Positions 32,104-44,681 are shown, counted from the stretch's first letter. The stretch is 64,000 bases of DNA from Candidatus Streptomyces philanthi (GCA_018114805.1 CP073042.1:930001-994000); one strand, 5' to 3'. Numbers and translations are program-made. The notes: generated by a model not told the origin, from the sequence alone.

Positions 32104-33209
32104 GCCACGTCTCCGGCGCCCGATCGCGGCTGCGGCGCCGCCAACCCGGCGAGCCCGGCGCGGGCGGCCTCCAACTCGTCGACGAGGACCTCCACCAGGT
32201 GCCCCGCCGGCATCTCCCGGACCAGCCGGTGCCACTGGCCCGCCCAGAGCGCCATGCCCTGCGAGTCGCCGGCCTTGGCGGCGGCCTTGCGCAGCCCGGA
32301 GGTGAGGTGGTGCACCTGGGGGTAGGCGACGGGGGCGTACGGGCCGTGCTCGCGCAGGAAGCGGTTGACCAGGCCGCGCGCGGGGCGGCCGGAGAAGGCG
32401 CGGGTGAGTTCGGTGCGGGTGAAGGTGGTGTCGGTCATGGCCCGTTTGTGCAGCTCGTGCGCGCCTGATTCGGGACAGACCAGGAACGCGGTGCCGAGCT
32501 GCGCGGCGGTGGCGCCGGCCGCCAGCACGGCGGCGATCTGCGTGCCGCGCATGAGTCCGCCGGCGGCGATCAGGGGCAGCGGTACCGCGTCGCGCACCAG
32601 CTCGATCAGGGCCAGCAGCCCGAGCCCCGCGCCCATGCCCTGGGCGTGCGGGTCGTCGCGGTGCGTGCCCTGGTGGCCGCCGGCCTCGATGCCCTGGACG
32701 CAGACGGCGTCAGCCCCGGCCGCGTGCGCGGCCAACGCCTCCTCCACGGTGGTGACGGTGACCACCGTCACGGTGCCCACCCGGGCCAACGCCTCGCACA
32801 TGGCGCGCGTCGGGCAGCCGAAGGTGAAGGAGACCACGGGCACCGGGTCGTCGAGCAGGATGGCGAGTTTGGCCTCGTAGGCGTCGTCGTTGCCCGAGTC
32901 GGGGTCACCGAGCGGCGTCTCGTACCAGGCGGCCTCGCCCGCCAGTTGCTCGGCGTAGACGGCAACGGCCGAAGGGTCGCTGGTCGCGGGCTGCGGCATG
33001 AAGAGGTTGACGCCGAAGGGTGCGTCGCTCTGCGCCCGCAGGTGCTTGATCTCCTCGTACATCGCCGCCGGCGTCTTGTACCCGGCGGCGAGGAAGCCGA
33101 GCCCGCCGGCCGCGCCCACGGCGGCTGCGAGCTGCGGGCGCGAGGCGCCGCCCGCCATGGGGGCCTGCACGATCGGATACCGGGAGAGACCGGTCAACGC
33201 GGAGGACAT
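32100..33209 (-). CDS. Nitronate monooxygenase/2-nitropropane dioxygenase family protein
   Basis: FMN-dependent TIM-barrel oxidoreductase of the NMO/NPD group: oxidises alkyl nitronates such as propionate 3-nitronate; a detoxifying role is likely. Motifs: PIVQAPMAGGASRPQLAAAVGAAGG, VSFTFGCPTRAMCEAL, QGIEAGGHQG (phosphate and catalytic His region) and LIAAGGLMRGTQIAAVLAAGATAAQLGTAFLV. 369 residues from ATG 33209. It is coupled to rsmE. Substrate is not certain, because enoyl-ACP reductase FabK-like proteins share the fold. Confidence 0.87.
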   Translation of the reverse strand: MSSALTGLSRYPIVQAPMAGGASRPQLAAAVGAAGGLGFLAAGYKTPAAMYEEIKHLRAQSDAPFGVNLFMPQPATSDPSAVAVYAEQLAGEAAWYETPLGDPDSGNDDAYEAKLAILLDDPVPVVSFTFGCPTRAMCEALARVGTVTVVTVTTVEEALAAHAAGADAVCVQGIEAGGHQGTHRDDPHAQGMGAGLGLLALIELVRDAVPLPLIAAGGLMRGTQIAAVLAAGATAAQLGTAFLVCPESGAHELHKRAMTDTTFTRTELTRAFSGRPARGLVNRFLREHGPYAPVAYPQVHHLTSGLRKAAAKAGDSQGMALWAGQWHRLVREMPAGHLVEVLVDELEAARAGLAGLAAPQPRSGAGDVA

Positions 33210-33502
33210 GGCCACATCGTGTCACGCCCTCCACAGCACCGGGTAACACCCCCGAGCGTCCACTGCGTGGACGCCCCCCACACATCCCCCACCCGCCGGG
33301 CACGCGCCGTTCACGCGGTGCGCACGCCGCCCACCCGGACGGCAGCGACGCCGTGCCGTCCCGCGCCTTGGCGCACCGCCCGCTACCGCCCCGGCGCGCC
33401 GCCGCTCACCGCGCCGACGCGCCCACGCGAAGGGCGCCGATCCCGTACGCGACGGAACCGGCGCCCACAGGCGATTGTGGCCCGAGTCAGCCGGGCCGGG
33501 CC

Positions 33503-34636
33503 TCAGCGGCCGTTGAACGCGTCCTTGAGTCGCGAGAACAGCCCCTGCTGGCCTGGCTTGAACTCACCCAACGGGCGCTCCTCGCCCCGCAACTTGGCCA
33601 GCCTGCGCAGGAGTTCCTCCTGCTCGGGGTCGAGCTTGCTCGGGGTGGTGACCTCCACGTGCACGATGAGCTGGCCCCGGCCACCCCCGCGCAGGTGCGT
33701 CACGCCGCGCCCGTGCAGCGGGACGGACTGACCGGACTGGGTGCCCGGCCGGATGTCGATCTCCTCCAGGCCGTCCAGCGTCTCCAGCGGCACCTTGGTG
33801 CCGAGCGCCGCGGCGGTCATCGGGATGGTGACCGTGCAGTGCAGGTCGTCGCCGCGACGCTGGAAGACGGGGTGCGCGGCCTCGTGGATCTCGACGTACA
33901 GGTCGCCGGCGGGGCCGCCGCCCGGGCCGACCTCGCCATCGCCCGCGAGTTGGATGCGGGTGCCGTTGTCCACGCCCGCGGGGATCTTGACCGTGAGCGT
34001 ACGGCGCGAGCGCACCCGTCCGTCGCCCGCGCACTCGGGGCACGGCGTGGGCACCACTGTGCCGAAGCCCTGACACTGCGGGCACGGCCGCGAGGTCATG
34101 ACCTGCCCGAGGAAGGAGCGGGTGACCTGGGAGACCTCGCCGCGACCGCGACACATGTCACAGGTCTGCGCCGAGGTGCCGGGCGCGGCCCCCTCGCCGC
34201 TACAGGTCGTGCACACGATCGCCGTGTCGACCTGGATCTCCTTGGTGGTCCCGAACGCCGCCTCGTCCAGCTCGATGTCGAGCCGGATCATGGCGTCCTG
34301 GCCGCGCCGGGTTCGCGAGCGCGGGCCGCGCTGGGAGGCGGTGCCGAAGAAGGCGTCCATGATGTCGGAGAAGTTGCCGAAGCCGGCACCGAAGCCGCCC
34401 TGGCCGCCACCCGACGCGTTGGACAACGGGTCGCCACCGAGGTCGTAGACCTGCTTCTTCTGCGGGTCCGACAACACCTCGTAGGCGGCGTTGATCTCCT
34501 TGAAGCGCTCTTGCGTCTTCGGGTCGGGGTTGACGTCCGGGTGAAGCTCACGCGCGAGCCTGCGGAACGCCTTCTTGATCTCGTCCTGAGAGGCATCGCG
34601 CCGCACGCCCAGGACGGCGTAGTAATCCGTCGCCAC
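33503..34636 (-). CDS. dnaJ: Chaperone DnaJ
   Basis: Hsp40 co-chaperone that stimulates DnaK. The J domain has the HPD motif (ARELHPDVNPDP, about residues 30-36). It is followed by a G/F-rich linker (GGGQGGFGAGFGNF), four CxxCxGxG-type zinc repeats (CTTCSGEG, CDMCRGRG, CPQCQGFG, CPECAGDG) and the substrate-binding C-terminal domain. 377 residues. GTG 34636 begins directly after the hrcA stop codon (TAAGTG). It is the hrcA-linked DnaJ2 paralogue of actinobacteria, under CIRCE/HrcA control. Confidence 0.95.
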   Translation of the reverse strand: MATDYYAVLGVRRDASQDEIKKAFRRLARELHPDVNPDPKTQERFKEINAAYEVLSDPQKKQVYDLGGDPLSNASGGGQGGFGAGFGNFSDIMDAFFGTASQRGPRSRTRRGQDAMIRLDIELDEAAFGTTKEIQVDTAIVCTTCSGEGAAPGTSAQTCDMCRGRGEVSQVTRSFLGQVMTSRPCPQCQGFGTVVPTPCPECAGDGRVRSRRTLTVKIPAGVDNGTRIQLAGDGEVGPGGGPAGDLYVEIHEAAHPVFQRRGDDLHCTVTIPMTAAALGTKVPLETLDGLEEIDIRPGTQSGQSVPLHGRGVTHLRGGGRGQLIVHVEVTTPSKLDPEQEELLRRLAKLRGEERPLGEFKPGQQGLFSRLKDAFNGR

Positions 34637-35659
34637 TTACGACTCCGCCAGGATCTGTCCGACGTATCGTGCCACTGCGCGTACCGCTCCCATCGTTCCG
34701 GGGTAGTCCATGCGGGTCGGTCCGACCACGCCGAGTTTTGCGACTGCCTCGTCGCCCGAACCGTAGCCGACAGCGACCACGGATGTGGAGTTCAGGCCCT
34801 CGTGAGCGTTCTCATGACCGATTCGCACGGTCATGCCCGAATCCTTGGCCTCGCCGAGCAGCTTCAGGAGGACGACCTGCTCCTCCAGGGCCTCGAGCAC
34901 CGGCCGGATGGTGAGCGGGAAGTCGTGGCCGAACCGGGTAAGGTTGGCCGTGCCGCCGATCATCAGCCGCTCTTCGGTCTCCTCGACCAGCGTCTCAAGC
35001 AGCGTCGCGAGGACCGTGGAGACCGTACCCCGGTCCTCCTGCTCAAACGATTCCGCCAGGTCCTGCACGAGTTGCGGCACGTCCGCGAACCTGCGCCCCG
35101 CCACCCGGCTGTTCAGCCGCGCCCGCAGGTCCGCCAGGGCCGTCTCGCCCACGGGCGCCGGGCAGTCCACCATCCGCTGCTCGACCCGGCCCGTGTCGGC
35201 GATCAGTACGAGCATCACGCGCGCGGGCGCGGGCACGAGCGCGAGCAACTCGACGTGGCGCACCGTGGAGCGGGTCAGCGACGGGTACTGCACCACCGCG
35301 ACCTGGCGGGTGAGCTGGGCCAACAGCCGCACCGTGCGCCCCACCACGTCGTCGAGGTCCACCGCGCCGTCCAGGAAGTTCTGGATGGCCCGGCGCTCGG
35401 GCGGGGAGAGCGGCTTCACACCGGCCAGCCGGTCCACGAAGAGGCGGTAGCCCTTGTCGGTGGGGATGCGGCCGGCGCTGGTGTGCGGCTGGGCGATGAA
35501 GCCCTCGTCTTCGAGCGCAGCCATGTCGTTACGCACCGTGGCCGGCGATACGCCGAGCTGGTGCCGCTCGGTCAGCGCCTTGGAGCCCACCGGCTCCTCC
35601 GTGCCGACGTAGTCCTGGACGATGGCGCGAAGAACCTCAAGTCTGCGTTCGCTCAGCAC
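34637..35659 (-). CDS. hrcA: Heat-inducible transcription repressor HrcA
   Basis: Repressor of class I heat-shock genes; binds the CIRCE operator and is kept active by GroEL. The N-terminal winged helix is [28 protein letters not shown]...[20 protein letters not shown]. The C-terminal domain is intact ([14 protein letters not shown]...). GTG 35659 is preferred because GGAGG lies 8 nt upstream; a second GTG at 35668 is too close to that site. It is coupled to dnaJ and autoregulated through the CIRCE just upstream. Confidence 0.95.
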   Translation of the reverse strand: MLSERRLEVLRAIVQDYVGTEEPVGSKALTERHQLGVSPATVRNDMAALEDEGFIAQPHTSAGRIPTDKGYRLFVDRLAGVKPLSPPERRAIQNFLDGAVDLDDVVGRTVRLLAQLTRQVAVVQYPSLTRSTVRHVELLALVPAPARVMLVLIADTGRVEQRMVDCPAPVGETALADLRARLNSRVAGRRFADVPQLVQDLAESFEQEDRGTVSTVLATLLETLVEETEERLMIGGTANLTRFGHDFPLTIRPVLEALEEQVVLLKLLGEAKDSGMTVRIGHENAHEGLNSTSVVAVGYGSGDEAVAKLGVVGPTRMDYPGTMGAVRAVARYVGQILAES

Positions 35660-35701
35660 CGCGCACACCTCCAGTCAAACCGTCTATCAGGGGACTTTTC
35701 C

Positions 35702-35726
35702 TGGCACTCATCGCGGCCGAGTGCCA
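35702..35726. promoter_or_regulatory. CIRCE operator before hrcA
   Basis: TGGCACTC (35702-35709), a 9-nt spacer, then GAGTGCCA (35719-35726): an inverted repeat with the arm and spacer lengths of CIRCE (TTAGCACTC-N9-GAGTGCTAA). The outer bases differ from the consensus as often seen in high-G+C actinobacteria. It lies 43 nt upstream of the hrcA start. Confidence 0.9.
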
Positions 35727-35868
35727 AATGCCCTGAGCCAGTGTACGGCCGGTCACCACGATCCGGGCAAGAGTGGCCCCGGCCGTGGACGGGCGGGGGC
35801 TGGAAACCGCCGCCGCACCGACCGGGCGGGCCGCCCCGCCGGGGGCTAGCGTCTCCCCATGGACAGCG

Positions 35869-36594
35869 GTGACGGAAGAGCGCGTGCGCGAGCGCTGGGA
35901 GGTGCTCGCGCCGGACGTAGCCCGGCGCCGGCTGCCCGGCTGGGACGCCACGGTCGGGGCCGTGGCCGGCCCGGAGGGCATCCTCGTGGTGGACACCGGG
36001 GCGACGCTGCGTGAGGGCGCGGAGATCCGCCGGGAGGTGCGCGCCCTCTTCGGCCGCCCGGTCACCCACGTCGCCCTCACCCACCCGCACTTCGACCACG
36101 TGCTCGGCACGGCCGCCTTCGCCGGCGTGCAGGTCTACGGGGCGGCGGGGCTCGCGGACGTGCTGGAGCGGGGGCGGGAGGCGCTGCGCGCGGACGCGGT
36201 GCGCCACGGCGCCGACCCCGAGACGGTCGCCGAGGCCGTCGACCTGCTGGTCTGTCCGCGGCACTAGGTGAGCGGCGAGGTGACCATCGGGCTCGGCGAC
36301 AGACGCCAGGTGCTGCTGGCCAACGTCGGCCCCGGCCACACCGGACACGACCTGACCGTCCTGGTGCCGGGCCGGCCCGAGGTAGTCTTCTGCGGCGACC
36401 TGGTCGAGGAGTCCGGCGAACCGCAGGCGGGTCCGGACGCGGTCCCGGCCCGGTGGCCGACGGCACTGGACCGGCTGCTGGCCCTCGGCGGCGAGGACGC
36501 GGTGTACGTGCCGGGGCACGGGGCGGTGGTGGACGCGGCGTACGTCCGCGCGCAGCGCGCGCAGTTGGCCCGCCGTTTCGCGAGGGCGGCCTGA
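35869..36594 (+). pseudogene. MBL-fold metallohydrolase, interrupted by in-frame TAG
   Basis: Metallo-beta-lactamase fold hydrolase. The frame from GTG 35869 reads VTEERVRERWEVLAPDVARR, with the strand ILVVDTGAT and the zinc motif THPHFDH. A TAG at 36265-36267 follows LLVCPRH. The same frame continues VSGEVTIGLGDRRQVLLANVGPGHTGHDL, with further metal-ligand regions (FCGDLVE, VPGHGAV) to 36594. Changing TAG to CAG (Gln) gives a complete ~241-residue protein. The GTG start is tentative; an ATG at 35860 is out of frame. Substrate unknown. Confidence 0.78.
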
Positions 36595-36831
36595 CCGGCG
36601 CCCATCGGCCCCGGCACGCGCTGGCGCCAACGGGTGGGCCCGGTCGGCGGGCGGACGAGCGCGCGCGACAAGCGGGCCCGGGCGGGGTGGGCGTGCGCGG
36701 TACGGCGCGCGCGGTGGCGGCTCGCGGTACCGCGCACGCCGGGAGGCGCTGGGCGCGCCGGCGGTGGTGGGTGCGTCCGGGGGGCGGTGGGTGCGCGGGG
36801 CGGGCGCCGGGCGGAAGCTATCGTCTGCCGC

Positions 36832-37683
36832 ATGCGCAGCAGACAGTACGGGCCCGACCTGACCCCGCCCTGGAAGAAGCCCACGTCCGTGCCCGAGGTG
36901 GCGGCCGAGGTGGATCTCGTGGTGGAGGAGGTGGCCACCGGCTTCTGCGGCGCCGTCATCCGCTGCGAGAAGACCGCCGAGGGCCCGACGGTCACCCTGG
37001 AAGACCGTTTCGGCAAGCACCGGGTCTTCCCGCTGAGCCCGGCCGGCTTCCTGCTGGAGGGCCGCCCGGTCACCCTGGTACTGCCACGGCCCGGCGCGGG
37101 CGCGGCGCCGACGGCCGCGGGCGGCGGGAAACCGCGCACCGCGTCCGGCTCGATCGCCGTCCCCAGGGCGCGCGCCCGGGTCGCCCGCGCCGGGCGCATC
37201 TACGTGGAGGGCCGCCACGACGCCGAGTTGGTCGAGCGGGTGTGGGGCGATGACCTGCGCATCGAAGGCGTGGTCGTGGAGTACCTGGAGGGCATCGACG
37301 ACCTGCCCGCCATCGTCCGGGAGTTCGCTCCGGCCCCGGACGCCCGGCTCGGCGTCCTGGTCGACCACCTGGTGCCCGGCTCCAAGGAGTCCCGCATCGC
37401 GGCGGAAGTCAGCGCGGACGGCGGCGACGTGCTCGTCGTCGGGCACCCGTACATCGACGTCTGGCAGGCCGTGAAGCCCGCATCCCTTGGCATCCCCGCC
37501 TGGCCCGTGATCCCCCGGGGCAAGGACTGGAAGACGGGCGTGTGCCGCGCCCTGGGCTGGCCGGAGAACACGGGCGCGGCCTGGCAGCGGATCCTGGGCT
37601 CGGTCCGCTCGTACAAGGACCTGGAGCCGAAACTGTTGGGCCGGGTCGAGGAGTTGATCGACTTCGTCACGGCCCCGGCGTGA
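36832..37683 (+). CDS. DUF3097 domain protein
   Basis: 283-residue actinobacterial protein of the DUF3097 family, function unknown. It starts MRSRQYGPDLTPPWKKPTSVPEV. The second half is a TOPRIM-like or nucleotide-binding-looking region: RIYVEGRHDAELVERVWGDD, VVEYLEGIDDLP and GVLVDHLVPGSKESRIA. That pattern of EGxxD and DxD-type acidic residues resembles a Toprim core, which I infer only from the motif. ATG 36832. Frame intact although both neighbours are interrupted. It lies between the MBL gene and the Uma2 gene. Confidence 0.85.
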   Translation: MRSRQYGPDLTPPWKKPTSVPEVAAEVDLVVEEVATGFCGAVIRCEKTAEGPTVTLEDRFGKHRVFPLSPAGFLLEGRPVTLVLPRPGAGAAPTAAGGGKPRTASGSIAVPRARARVARAGRIYVEGRHDAELVERVWGDDLRIEGVVVEYLEGIDDLPAIVREFAPAPDARLGVLVDHLVPGSKESRIAAEVSADGGDVLVVGHPYIDVWQAVKPASLGIPAWPVIPRGKDWKTGVCRALGWPENTGAAWQRILGSVRSYKDLEPKLLGRVEELIDFVTAPA

Positions 37684-37748
37684 AGGGCGCACGTCGGGCC
37701 CCGACGTGCTGCGTGCGGGTGACGGCGTACGGCCCCCGACGTGCTGGG

Positions 37749-38321
37749 CTACGGGCCCGCGGGCAGGGTGCCGAACTCGGGGGTGTCCAGCTCGATACCC
37801 AGCACACCGATCGGCACCGGCTCGCCGAACTTGCTGGTGCGCTCGGTTCGGTAGTCGGCCGCCTCGCCCGTGCCGTACGGCTCGGTCAGCAGCACGCAGG
37901 TCGCCGCGTACGGGTCGATGACCAGGTACGCGGGGACCTGCCCGGCGGCGTAGATCGAGCGCTTGGTGACGTGGTCCCGGTGCTTGCTCGGCTTGGAGAC
38001 GACCTCCAGGAGGAGGGTGGTCGCCGGCGCTGGTACGAGCCGGGAGCGACCGTCGAAGGCGTCGTGCTCGATGACGACGAGGTCCGGCTGCGGCTCGCTG
38101 GCCTCGCCGGGGATGGCGATGTCCTGCGTCTGCATCGGATACCAGCGGTTCTGGGGAATCTGGTTCTGCACCTACAGAACGATCATGTTGTGGACCCAGT
38201 GGGGTCCTGCCATCATCACGATTTCCCCCCGGAGAAGCTCCGCCTTGAGGTCGCCGGGAACATCCAGCGTCTCGAAGATCTCCGTGATACTGGTCGTCGT
38301 TCGGTCTTCCACAGCGGTCAT
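37749..38321 (-). pseudogene. Uma2 family restriction-endonuclease-like protein, interrupted by TAG
   Basis: Uma2/DUF820 protein with a PD-(D/E)XK-like nuclease fold; common in Streptomyces and cyanobacteria, role unknown. ATG 38321 reads MTAVEDRTTTSITEIFETLDVPGDLKAELLRGEIVMMAGPHWVH. A TAG at 38174-38172 follows NMIVL. The same frame then continues VQNQIPQNRWYPMQTQ and holds QPDLVVIEHDAFDG and LLLEVVSKPSKHRD, the catalytic D...E-x-V-S core. CAG in place of TAG restores a 190-residue protein of normal length. Confidence 0.8.
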
Positions 38322-38461
38322 CTCCGTGGGCCTCCCGATCCCGCCGCGTCCTGTTCGAGCAGCGTAGAAGTAAGCGTAGACAGGGCATCGGGCTCCCGCA
38401 CGCATTCACCCGTTCGAGCGGCCAGCCCGCCGGCCACTCCGTCCGTCAGCAAGCCGCTCAG

Positions 38462-39694
38462 TCAGTCAACGAGGTCCCGCACCACCGCGTCGGCCAGCAG
38501 TCGGCCGCGCAGGGTCAGCACGGCGCGGCCCCGCTCGTACATGTCCGGCTGTAGCAGGCCGTCGGACAGGGCGCGCTCCGCGGCGCGTGCGCCGGCAGGG
38601 GCGAGGATGTCCAGCGGGCAGCCGTCCGCGAGGCGCAGTTCCAGCAGGACGCGCTCCACGCGGCGGTCCTCGGCGCTCAGCACCTCGCGGCCCGCGCCCG
38701 GCGAGCGCCCCTCGGTGAGCGCCTGCGCGTACGCGCCCGGGTGCTTCACGTTCCACCAGCGCACGCCGCCCACGTGGCTGTGCGCCCCGGGGCCCGCGCC
38801 CCACCAGTCGGCGCCGCGCCAGTACAGCTCGTTGTGCCGGGAGCGGCCGGCCTCGGTGGTGGCCCAGTTCGACACCTCGTACCAGGCGAACCCCGCGGCC
38901 GTGAGCGTCTCCTCGGCGATCAGGTAGCGGTCGGCGTACACGTCGTCGTCGGTCATCGGGACCTCGCCGCGTGGGATGCGGCGCGCAAGCTGGGTGCCCT
39001 CCTCGACGATCAACGCGTACGCCGAGACGTGGTCGGGGCCGGCGCCGAGTGCGGCGTCGAGGGAGGCCCGCCAGTCCGCGTCGCTCTCCCCCGGCGTCCC
39101 GTAGATCAGGTCGAGGTTGACGTGCTCGAACCCCGCGGCGCGGGCCATCTCCACGCAGCGCTCGGGGCGGCCCGGGGTGTGGGTGCGGTCGAGCACCTTC
39201 AGCACGTGCTGGCGCGCGCTCTGCATGCCGAGCGAGACGCGGTTGAAGCCGCCCTCGCGCAGCGTGGCCAGGTAGCGCTCGTCCACGGACTCGGGGTTGG
39301 CCTCCGTCGTAACCTCCGCCCCGGGGGCCAGGCCGAACTCGTCGCGGATCGCCGCCAGCATGCGCACCAGGTCCGCGGCATCCAGCAGGGTCGGCGTGCC
39401 GCCACCGACGAAGACGGTCTCGACGGGGCGCGGGTCGTCCCCGAGTACCTTGCGGGCCAGCCGCACCTCGTCGGCGACCATCGCGGCGTAGTTGTCCCGG
39501 GAGGCGAGCGCGCCGCCGGAACCGCGCAGCTCGCTGGGGGTGTAGGTGTTGAAGTCGCAGTATCCGCAGCGGGTCGCGCAGTACGGAACGTGCAGGTACA
39601 ACCCGAGCAGTCGCACCCCGGCCCCTTCCAGGGCGTGCTGCGGCAGCGCCCCGTCGTCGGGCATGGGCTCACCGTCGGGCAGTGCAGAAGGCAT
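38462..39694 (-). CDS. hemW: Radical SAM heme chaperone HemW
   Basis: HemN-like radical SAM protein now assigned as a heme-inserting chaperone (HemW). The [4Fe-4S] motif is CATRCGYCDFNTYTP (CxxxCxxC, about residues 43-50). SAM and barrel motifs follow: VFVGGGTPTLL, EANPESVDERYL and DLIYGTPGESD. 410 residues from ATG 39694 (MPSALPDGEP). It lacks the extra N-terminal features of coproporphyrinogen dehydrogenase HemN. The frame upstream is open but antisense-like and not coding. Intact. Confidence 0.92.
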   Translation of the reverse strand: MPSALPDGEPMPDDGALPQHALEGAGVRLLGLYLHVPYCATRCGYCDFNTYTPSELRGSGGALASRDNYAAMVADEVRLARKVLGDDPRPVETVFVGGGTPTLLDAADLVRMLAAIRDEFGLAPGAEVTTEANPESVDERYLATLREGGFNRVSLGMQSARQHVLKVLDRTHTPGRPERCVEMARAAGFEHVNLDLIYGTPGESDADWRASLDAALGAGPDHVSAYALIVEEGTQLARRIPRGEVPMTDDDVYADRYLIAEETLTAAGFAWYEVSNWATTEAGRSRHNELYWRGADWWGAGPGAHSHVGGVRWWNVKHPGAYAQALTEGRSPGAGREVLSAEDRRVERVLLELRLADGCPLDILAPAGARAAERALSDGLLQPDMYERGRAVLTLRGRLLADAVVRDLVD

Positions 39695-39863
39695 GTGCCC
39701 ATTCTCCGGCATCGCCCGGGTGACCGGGCCCGCCGCCGCTGCGGAGGCCTGCGCGGCGCGGTGGAGCGGGACGGCGCAGGTCGCGAGGCGGGGCGGGCGC
39801 GCGGGCCGGGGCGCGCGCCGGCGGGTGGCCCCGGACCAGGGCCGTGGGTGGCGGCGGACGGGG

Positions 39864-42162
39864 TCAGGGTGCCGCCTTGAACACCAGCATCGCCAGGTCG
39901 TCGTTGGGCGGTGCCGCTCCGAACGCGTGCACGGCCGTGCGAACGTGCTGGGCAACCTCCTGCGCGCTGAGCCCGACGCACGTCGCCAGCGCCCGCGCCA
40001 GACCGTCGTCGTCATCGAACTGCGCGTGGTCCGACCTGCGCTCGGTGACGCCGTCCGTCGCGCACAGCAGCGTCTCGCCCGGCAGCAGGTCGAAGGTCTC
40101 GCTCTCGTACCGCACCCCGTCCAGCACCCCGAGCAGGAGCTGCGGCGCCGCGCGCGCCAGCACCCCGCCGTCGGCCCGCAGGAGCAGCGGCAGCGGATGC
40201 CCGGCGCTGGCCAGCGTGCACCGCACGCCGCGCCGCGCGCCCCGCGCGCCCTGTCCCGTCGCACCGCTCCCCCCGCCCCGGGGCTCCCCGTACGCCGTCC
40301 GACCCTCGCCCGGAGCCGACGCGTCATGCGACGCCGACGCGCCGTGCGACACCGGCTCGCCGTGCGGCGCCGACCCACCCTGCGCCACCGACTCGTCGGG
40401 CCCGTCGTACGGTGCCGGCCCGTCGTACGGCACCAGTTCGCCGTAGAGGAGGGACAGGAAGCGGGACTTCCCCGGCCCCTCGGCCGCGATGGCGGAGGCC
40501 GCCGCCTCGACGGCCTTCTCGCCCAGGGTGCGGTTGAGCCGGTCCAGGACCTCGGTGACGCCGTAGCCCCCGCGGGCGAGCAGGCGCAGCACCGGGCGGG
40601 CCAGGCCGGTGACGACGGCCGCCTCCGGGCCGTTGCCGCACACGTCGCCGAGCGCGAAGCACCAGCGTCCGTCGCCGGCCGGGAAGACGTCGTAGAAGTC
40701 GCCGCCCGCGCAGGTGCCCCCGGCCGGCTCGTAGACCACCGCCGTGTCCATGCCGGGGATCGCGGCGAGCCCGCTGGGCAGCAGGCCGCGCTGGAGCACC
40801 TCACGGGTGTACTGGCGCGCCGCCACGACCGCGAGCGCGACCCGGCGCGCGAGGCCCTCGAAGAGCCGCGCCACCTCGTCCGGGAGCTGACTCAGCCCGC
40901 TCCGGCCGATCAGCAGCGTGCCCACCGACCGGCCGCCGGTGACAAGCCCGCACGCGAGCGCCGCGCCGCCGGCTCCCGCCGCACGGTCGCCCGGCCACGG
41001 CCAGGGCACCGCGCGGCCCCTGGCGGTGGCCGGCAGAGTCGGCGGGCGCTCCCCCACCTGGCATCGCAGCTCGGCCATCTCACTCTCGCTGGCGTGCCAG
41101 ACCCAGGGGGCGGCGGGCCCAGCGTCCGGGGTCTCCAGCCACACCGCGCACCAGTCGGCCAGCCGCGGCACCAGGAGCTGGCCCGCCGCCAGCAGGGCCA
41201 CCTTGTCCGCGTCGAACTGGCCGGCCAGCAGGTTGGATGCCTCGGCCAGGAAGGACAGGCCGCCGTGGCTGAGCAGTTCCGGCGCACTACGGTCCTGCGC
41301 GGCCTCGCACAGCGCGGGGGCCAGCACGTTCGCGGTGCGCAGGTCGGCGCCGGGAGTGCGGTCGTCGAGGTCTCGGTCACCGGCGTCCCGGTCGCCGGGG
41401 CCCGCCTCGCGCGCCGGCGCGGCGCCCCCTTCGGGGGACGCGCTCCCCGTGGTGGGCGTCGGGCCCTCGGCGGGCGCGGGCCCCACCGGCCACCGGAACC
41501 ACACCGTCTTGCTGGCCCGGCGGTAGATCGTGCCCCAGGAGTCGGCGATGGTGCCGACCAGCCGCAGTCCGCTCTGCCGGGTCGATCGCCGTCGGCCACG
41601 ACGGTCCGCGCGCCCCCGCGCGCGTCCGTCCCCGCGGCGACCCCGACCGCGCCGGCGCGCGGCAACCCGTCGACCGCGCCGACGGCCTCGGGGGCCGCCT
41701 CGTACAGCGCTGACTGGCCACGGACGGCGCGGGCCGGGTGGTGGTCGGTCACCTCCGCGTAGAGCGTGGCCCCAGGCTCGGGCGCCTCGGCCGGCTCCAG
41801 GGCGCAGCGCAGGACCACCCCGGTGCCGGCGTGCACCACGGCGTTGGTGACCAGTTCACTCACCAACAGCACCGCGTCATCCCGCATTTGGTCCGAGATC
41901 GGGTCGCCCTGCGGCATCCCGTGCGCGGCCCAGTCGGCCAGCGCGTCCCGCACGAACCGTCGGGCCGCGGCCGGCGCCAGCATGTTCCGGGCAGGGCCGT
42001 GCGGCATATACGCCCCGGGGCTGGGGCAGTGGCGGAACCGCTGCCGGGCGGGGCGCCGGGCGCCGGGGAGTCGCGTCTCGGGACCGCCGTACCGTCACCC
42101 TCGTACGCGCCCACGGCCTCGGCGCCGCGGGCGCCCCACTGCGCGTTCACACCCGTGCCCAT
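39864..42162 (-). pseudogene. ATPase-GAF-SpoIIE serine phosphatase (PP2C type), frameshifted
   Basis: Multidomain regulator typical of Streptomyces. From ATG 42162 (MGTGVNAQWGARG) a Pro/Gly-rich lead-in continues to APAPG; a G missing at about 42015 shifts into the frame MPHGPARNMLAPAAARRFV. That frame holds a HATPase/anti-sigma-like domain (DAVLLVSELVTNAVVHAG). A second missing base at about 41581 shifts to SGLRLVGTIADSWGTIYRR. From there the frame is open to 39864, with a GAF-like domain (LLAGQFDADKVALLAA) and a PP2C/SpoIIE domain (GGDFYDVF, GDVCGNGPEAA, TDGVTERR, NDDLAMLVF). The phosphatase half is complete but has no own start. Family role: dephosphorylating anti-anti-sigma factors. Confidence 0.8.
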
Positions 42163-42794
42163 GCACTCCCCCGGGGGTTCTCGTGCACGCCACCCGACCC
42201 CCGTCGGGCCCGGCCCACGACATGGGGACGCGAGGCGTCCGCGCGGGCCGGAGGGGCGTGCGTCACGCGGTGTTCGCCCACCGCGTGGCTCAATGTCCCA
42301 GTACCGACAGCGTGGCAGAACGCTCGCTTTCATATGCGCCGAGTTACGGAAATGGGCTGCCATGAGCTGCGATATGACGCGTACAACCACAACTGCGCCC
42401 CACTCGCCCCCCGTTTCCCCAACGGGTGGTGAACGGGACCGGGGCTCGAAGTGACACTAGCCCTCCTCAGCCACCACCGGGTACGGATCGGGCCGGCGCG
42501 CCGACCGCGTCGGCGACTTAGCCGGAACGCGATCAACCCCCTACGCGGCCCGGCGGCCAGCCGATCCGATCGGGCGTCCGGGCCGGCTGGGGCGGGTGAC
42601 GCCGCCCCGCCCGCACCACCGGCCCGGCTGACCGTGCCGGTCTCGCCGGGTGACCGGCCCTGCCGGATGGGGGAAACGACGACGGGTGGCCGGGGCAGCG
42701 CCCCGGCCACCCGTGAGGCAGCCCGCCCGCAAAGCAGCCCGTCCGTAAGGCAGGCCGGCGGCTCGCGTGCGCCGGCGGAGTGCGCCGGCGCTGA
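42163..42794. other. 632-nt intergenic region between divergent phosphatase and ligase 3' end
   Basis: Both flanking genes are on the minus strand; this holds the acyl-CoA ligase 3' end with its terminator (42683-42713) and the promoter of the phosphatase gene. Around 42320-42380 the base composition is less G+C-rich, as at a promoter. I see no supported gene. Confidence 0.45.
42683..42713 (-). terminator. Acyl-CoA ligase terminator hairpin
   Basis: CGGGTGGCCGGGGC (42683-42696) pairs perfectly with GCCCCGGCCACCCG (42700-42713) around an AGC loop: a 14-bp G+C stem 82 nt beyond the ligase stop. Confidence 0.8.
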
Positions 42795-44681
<1,887 letters not shown>

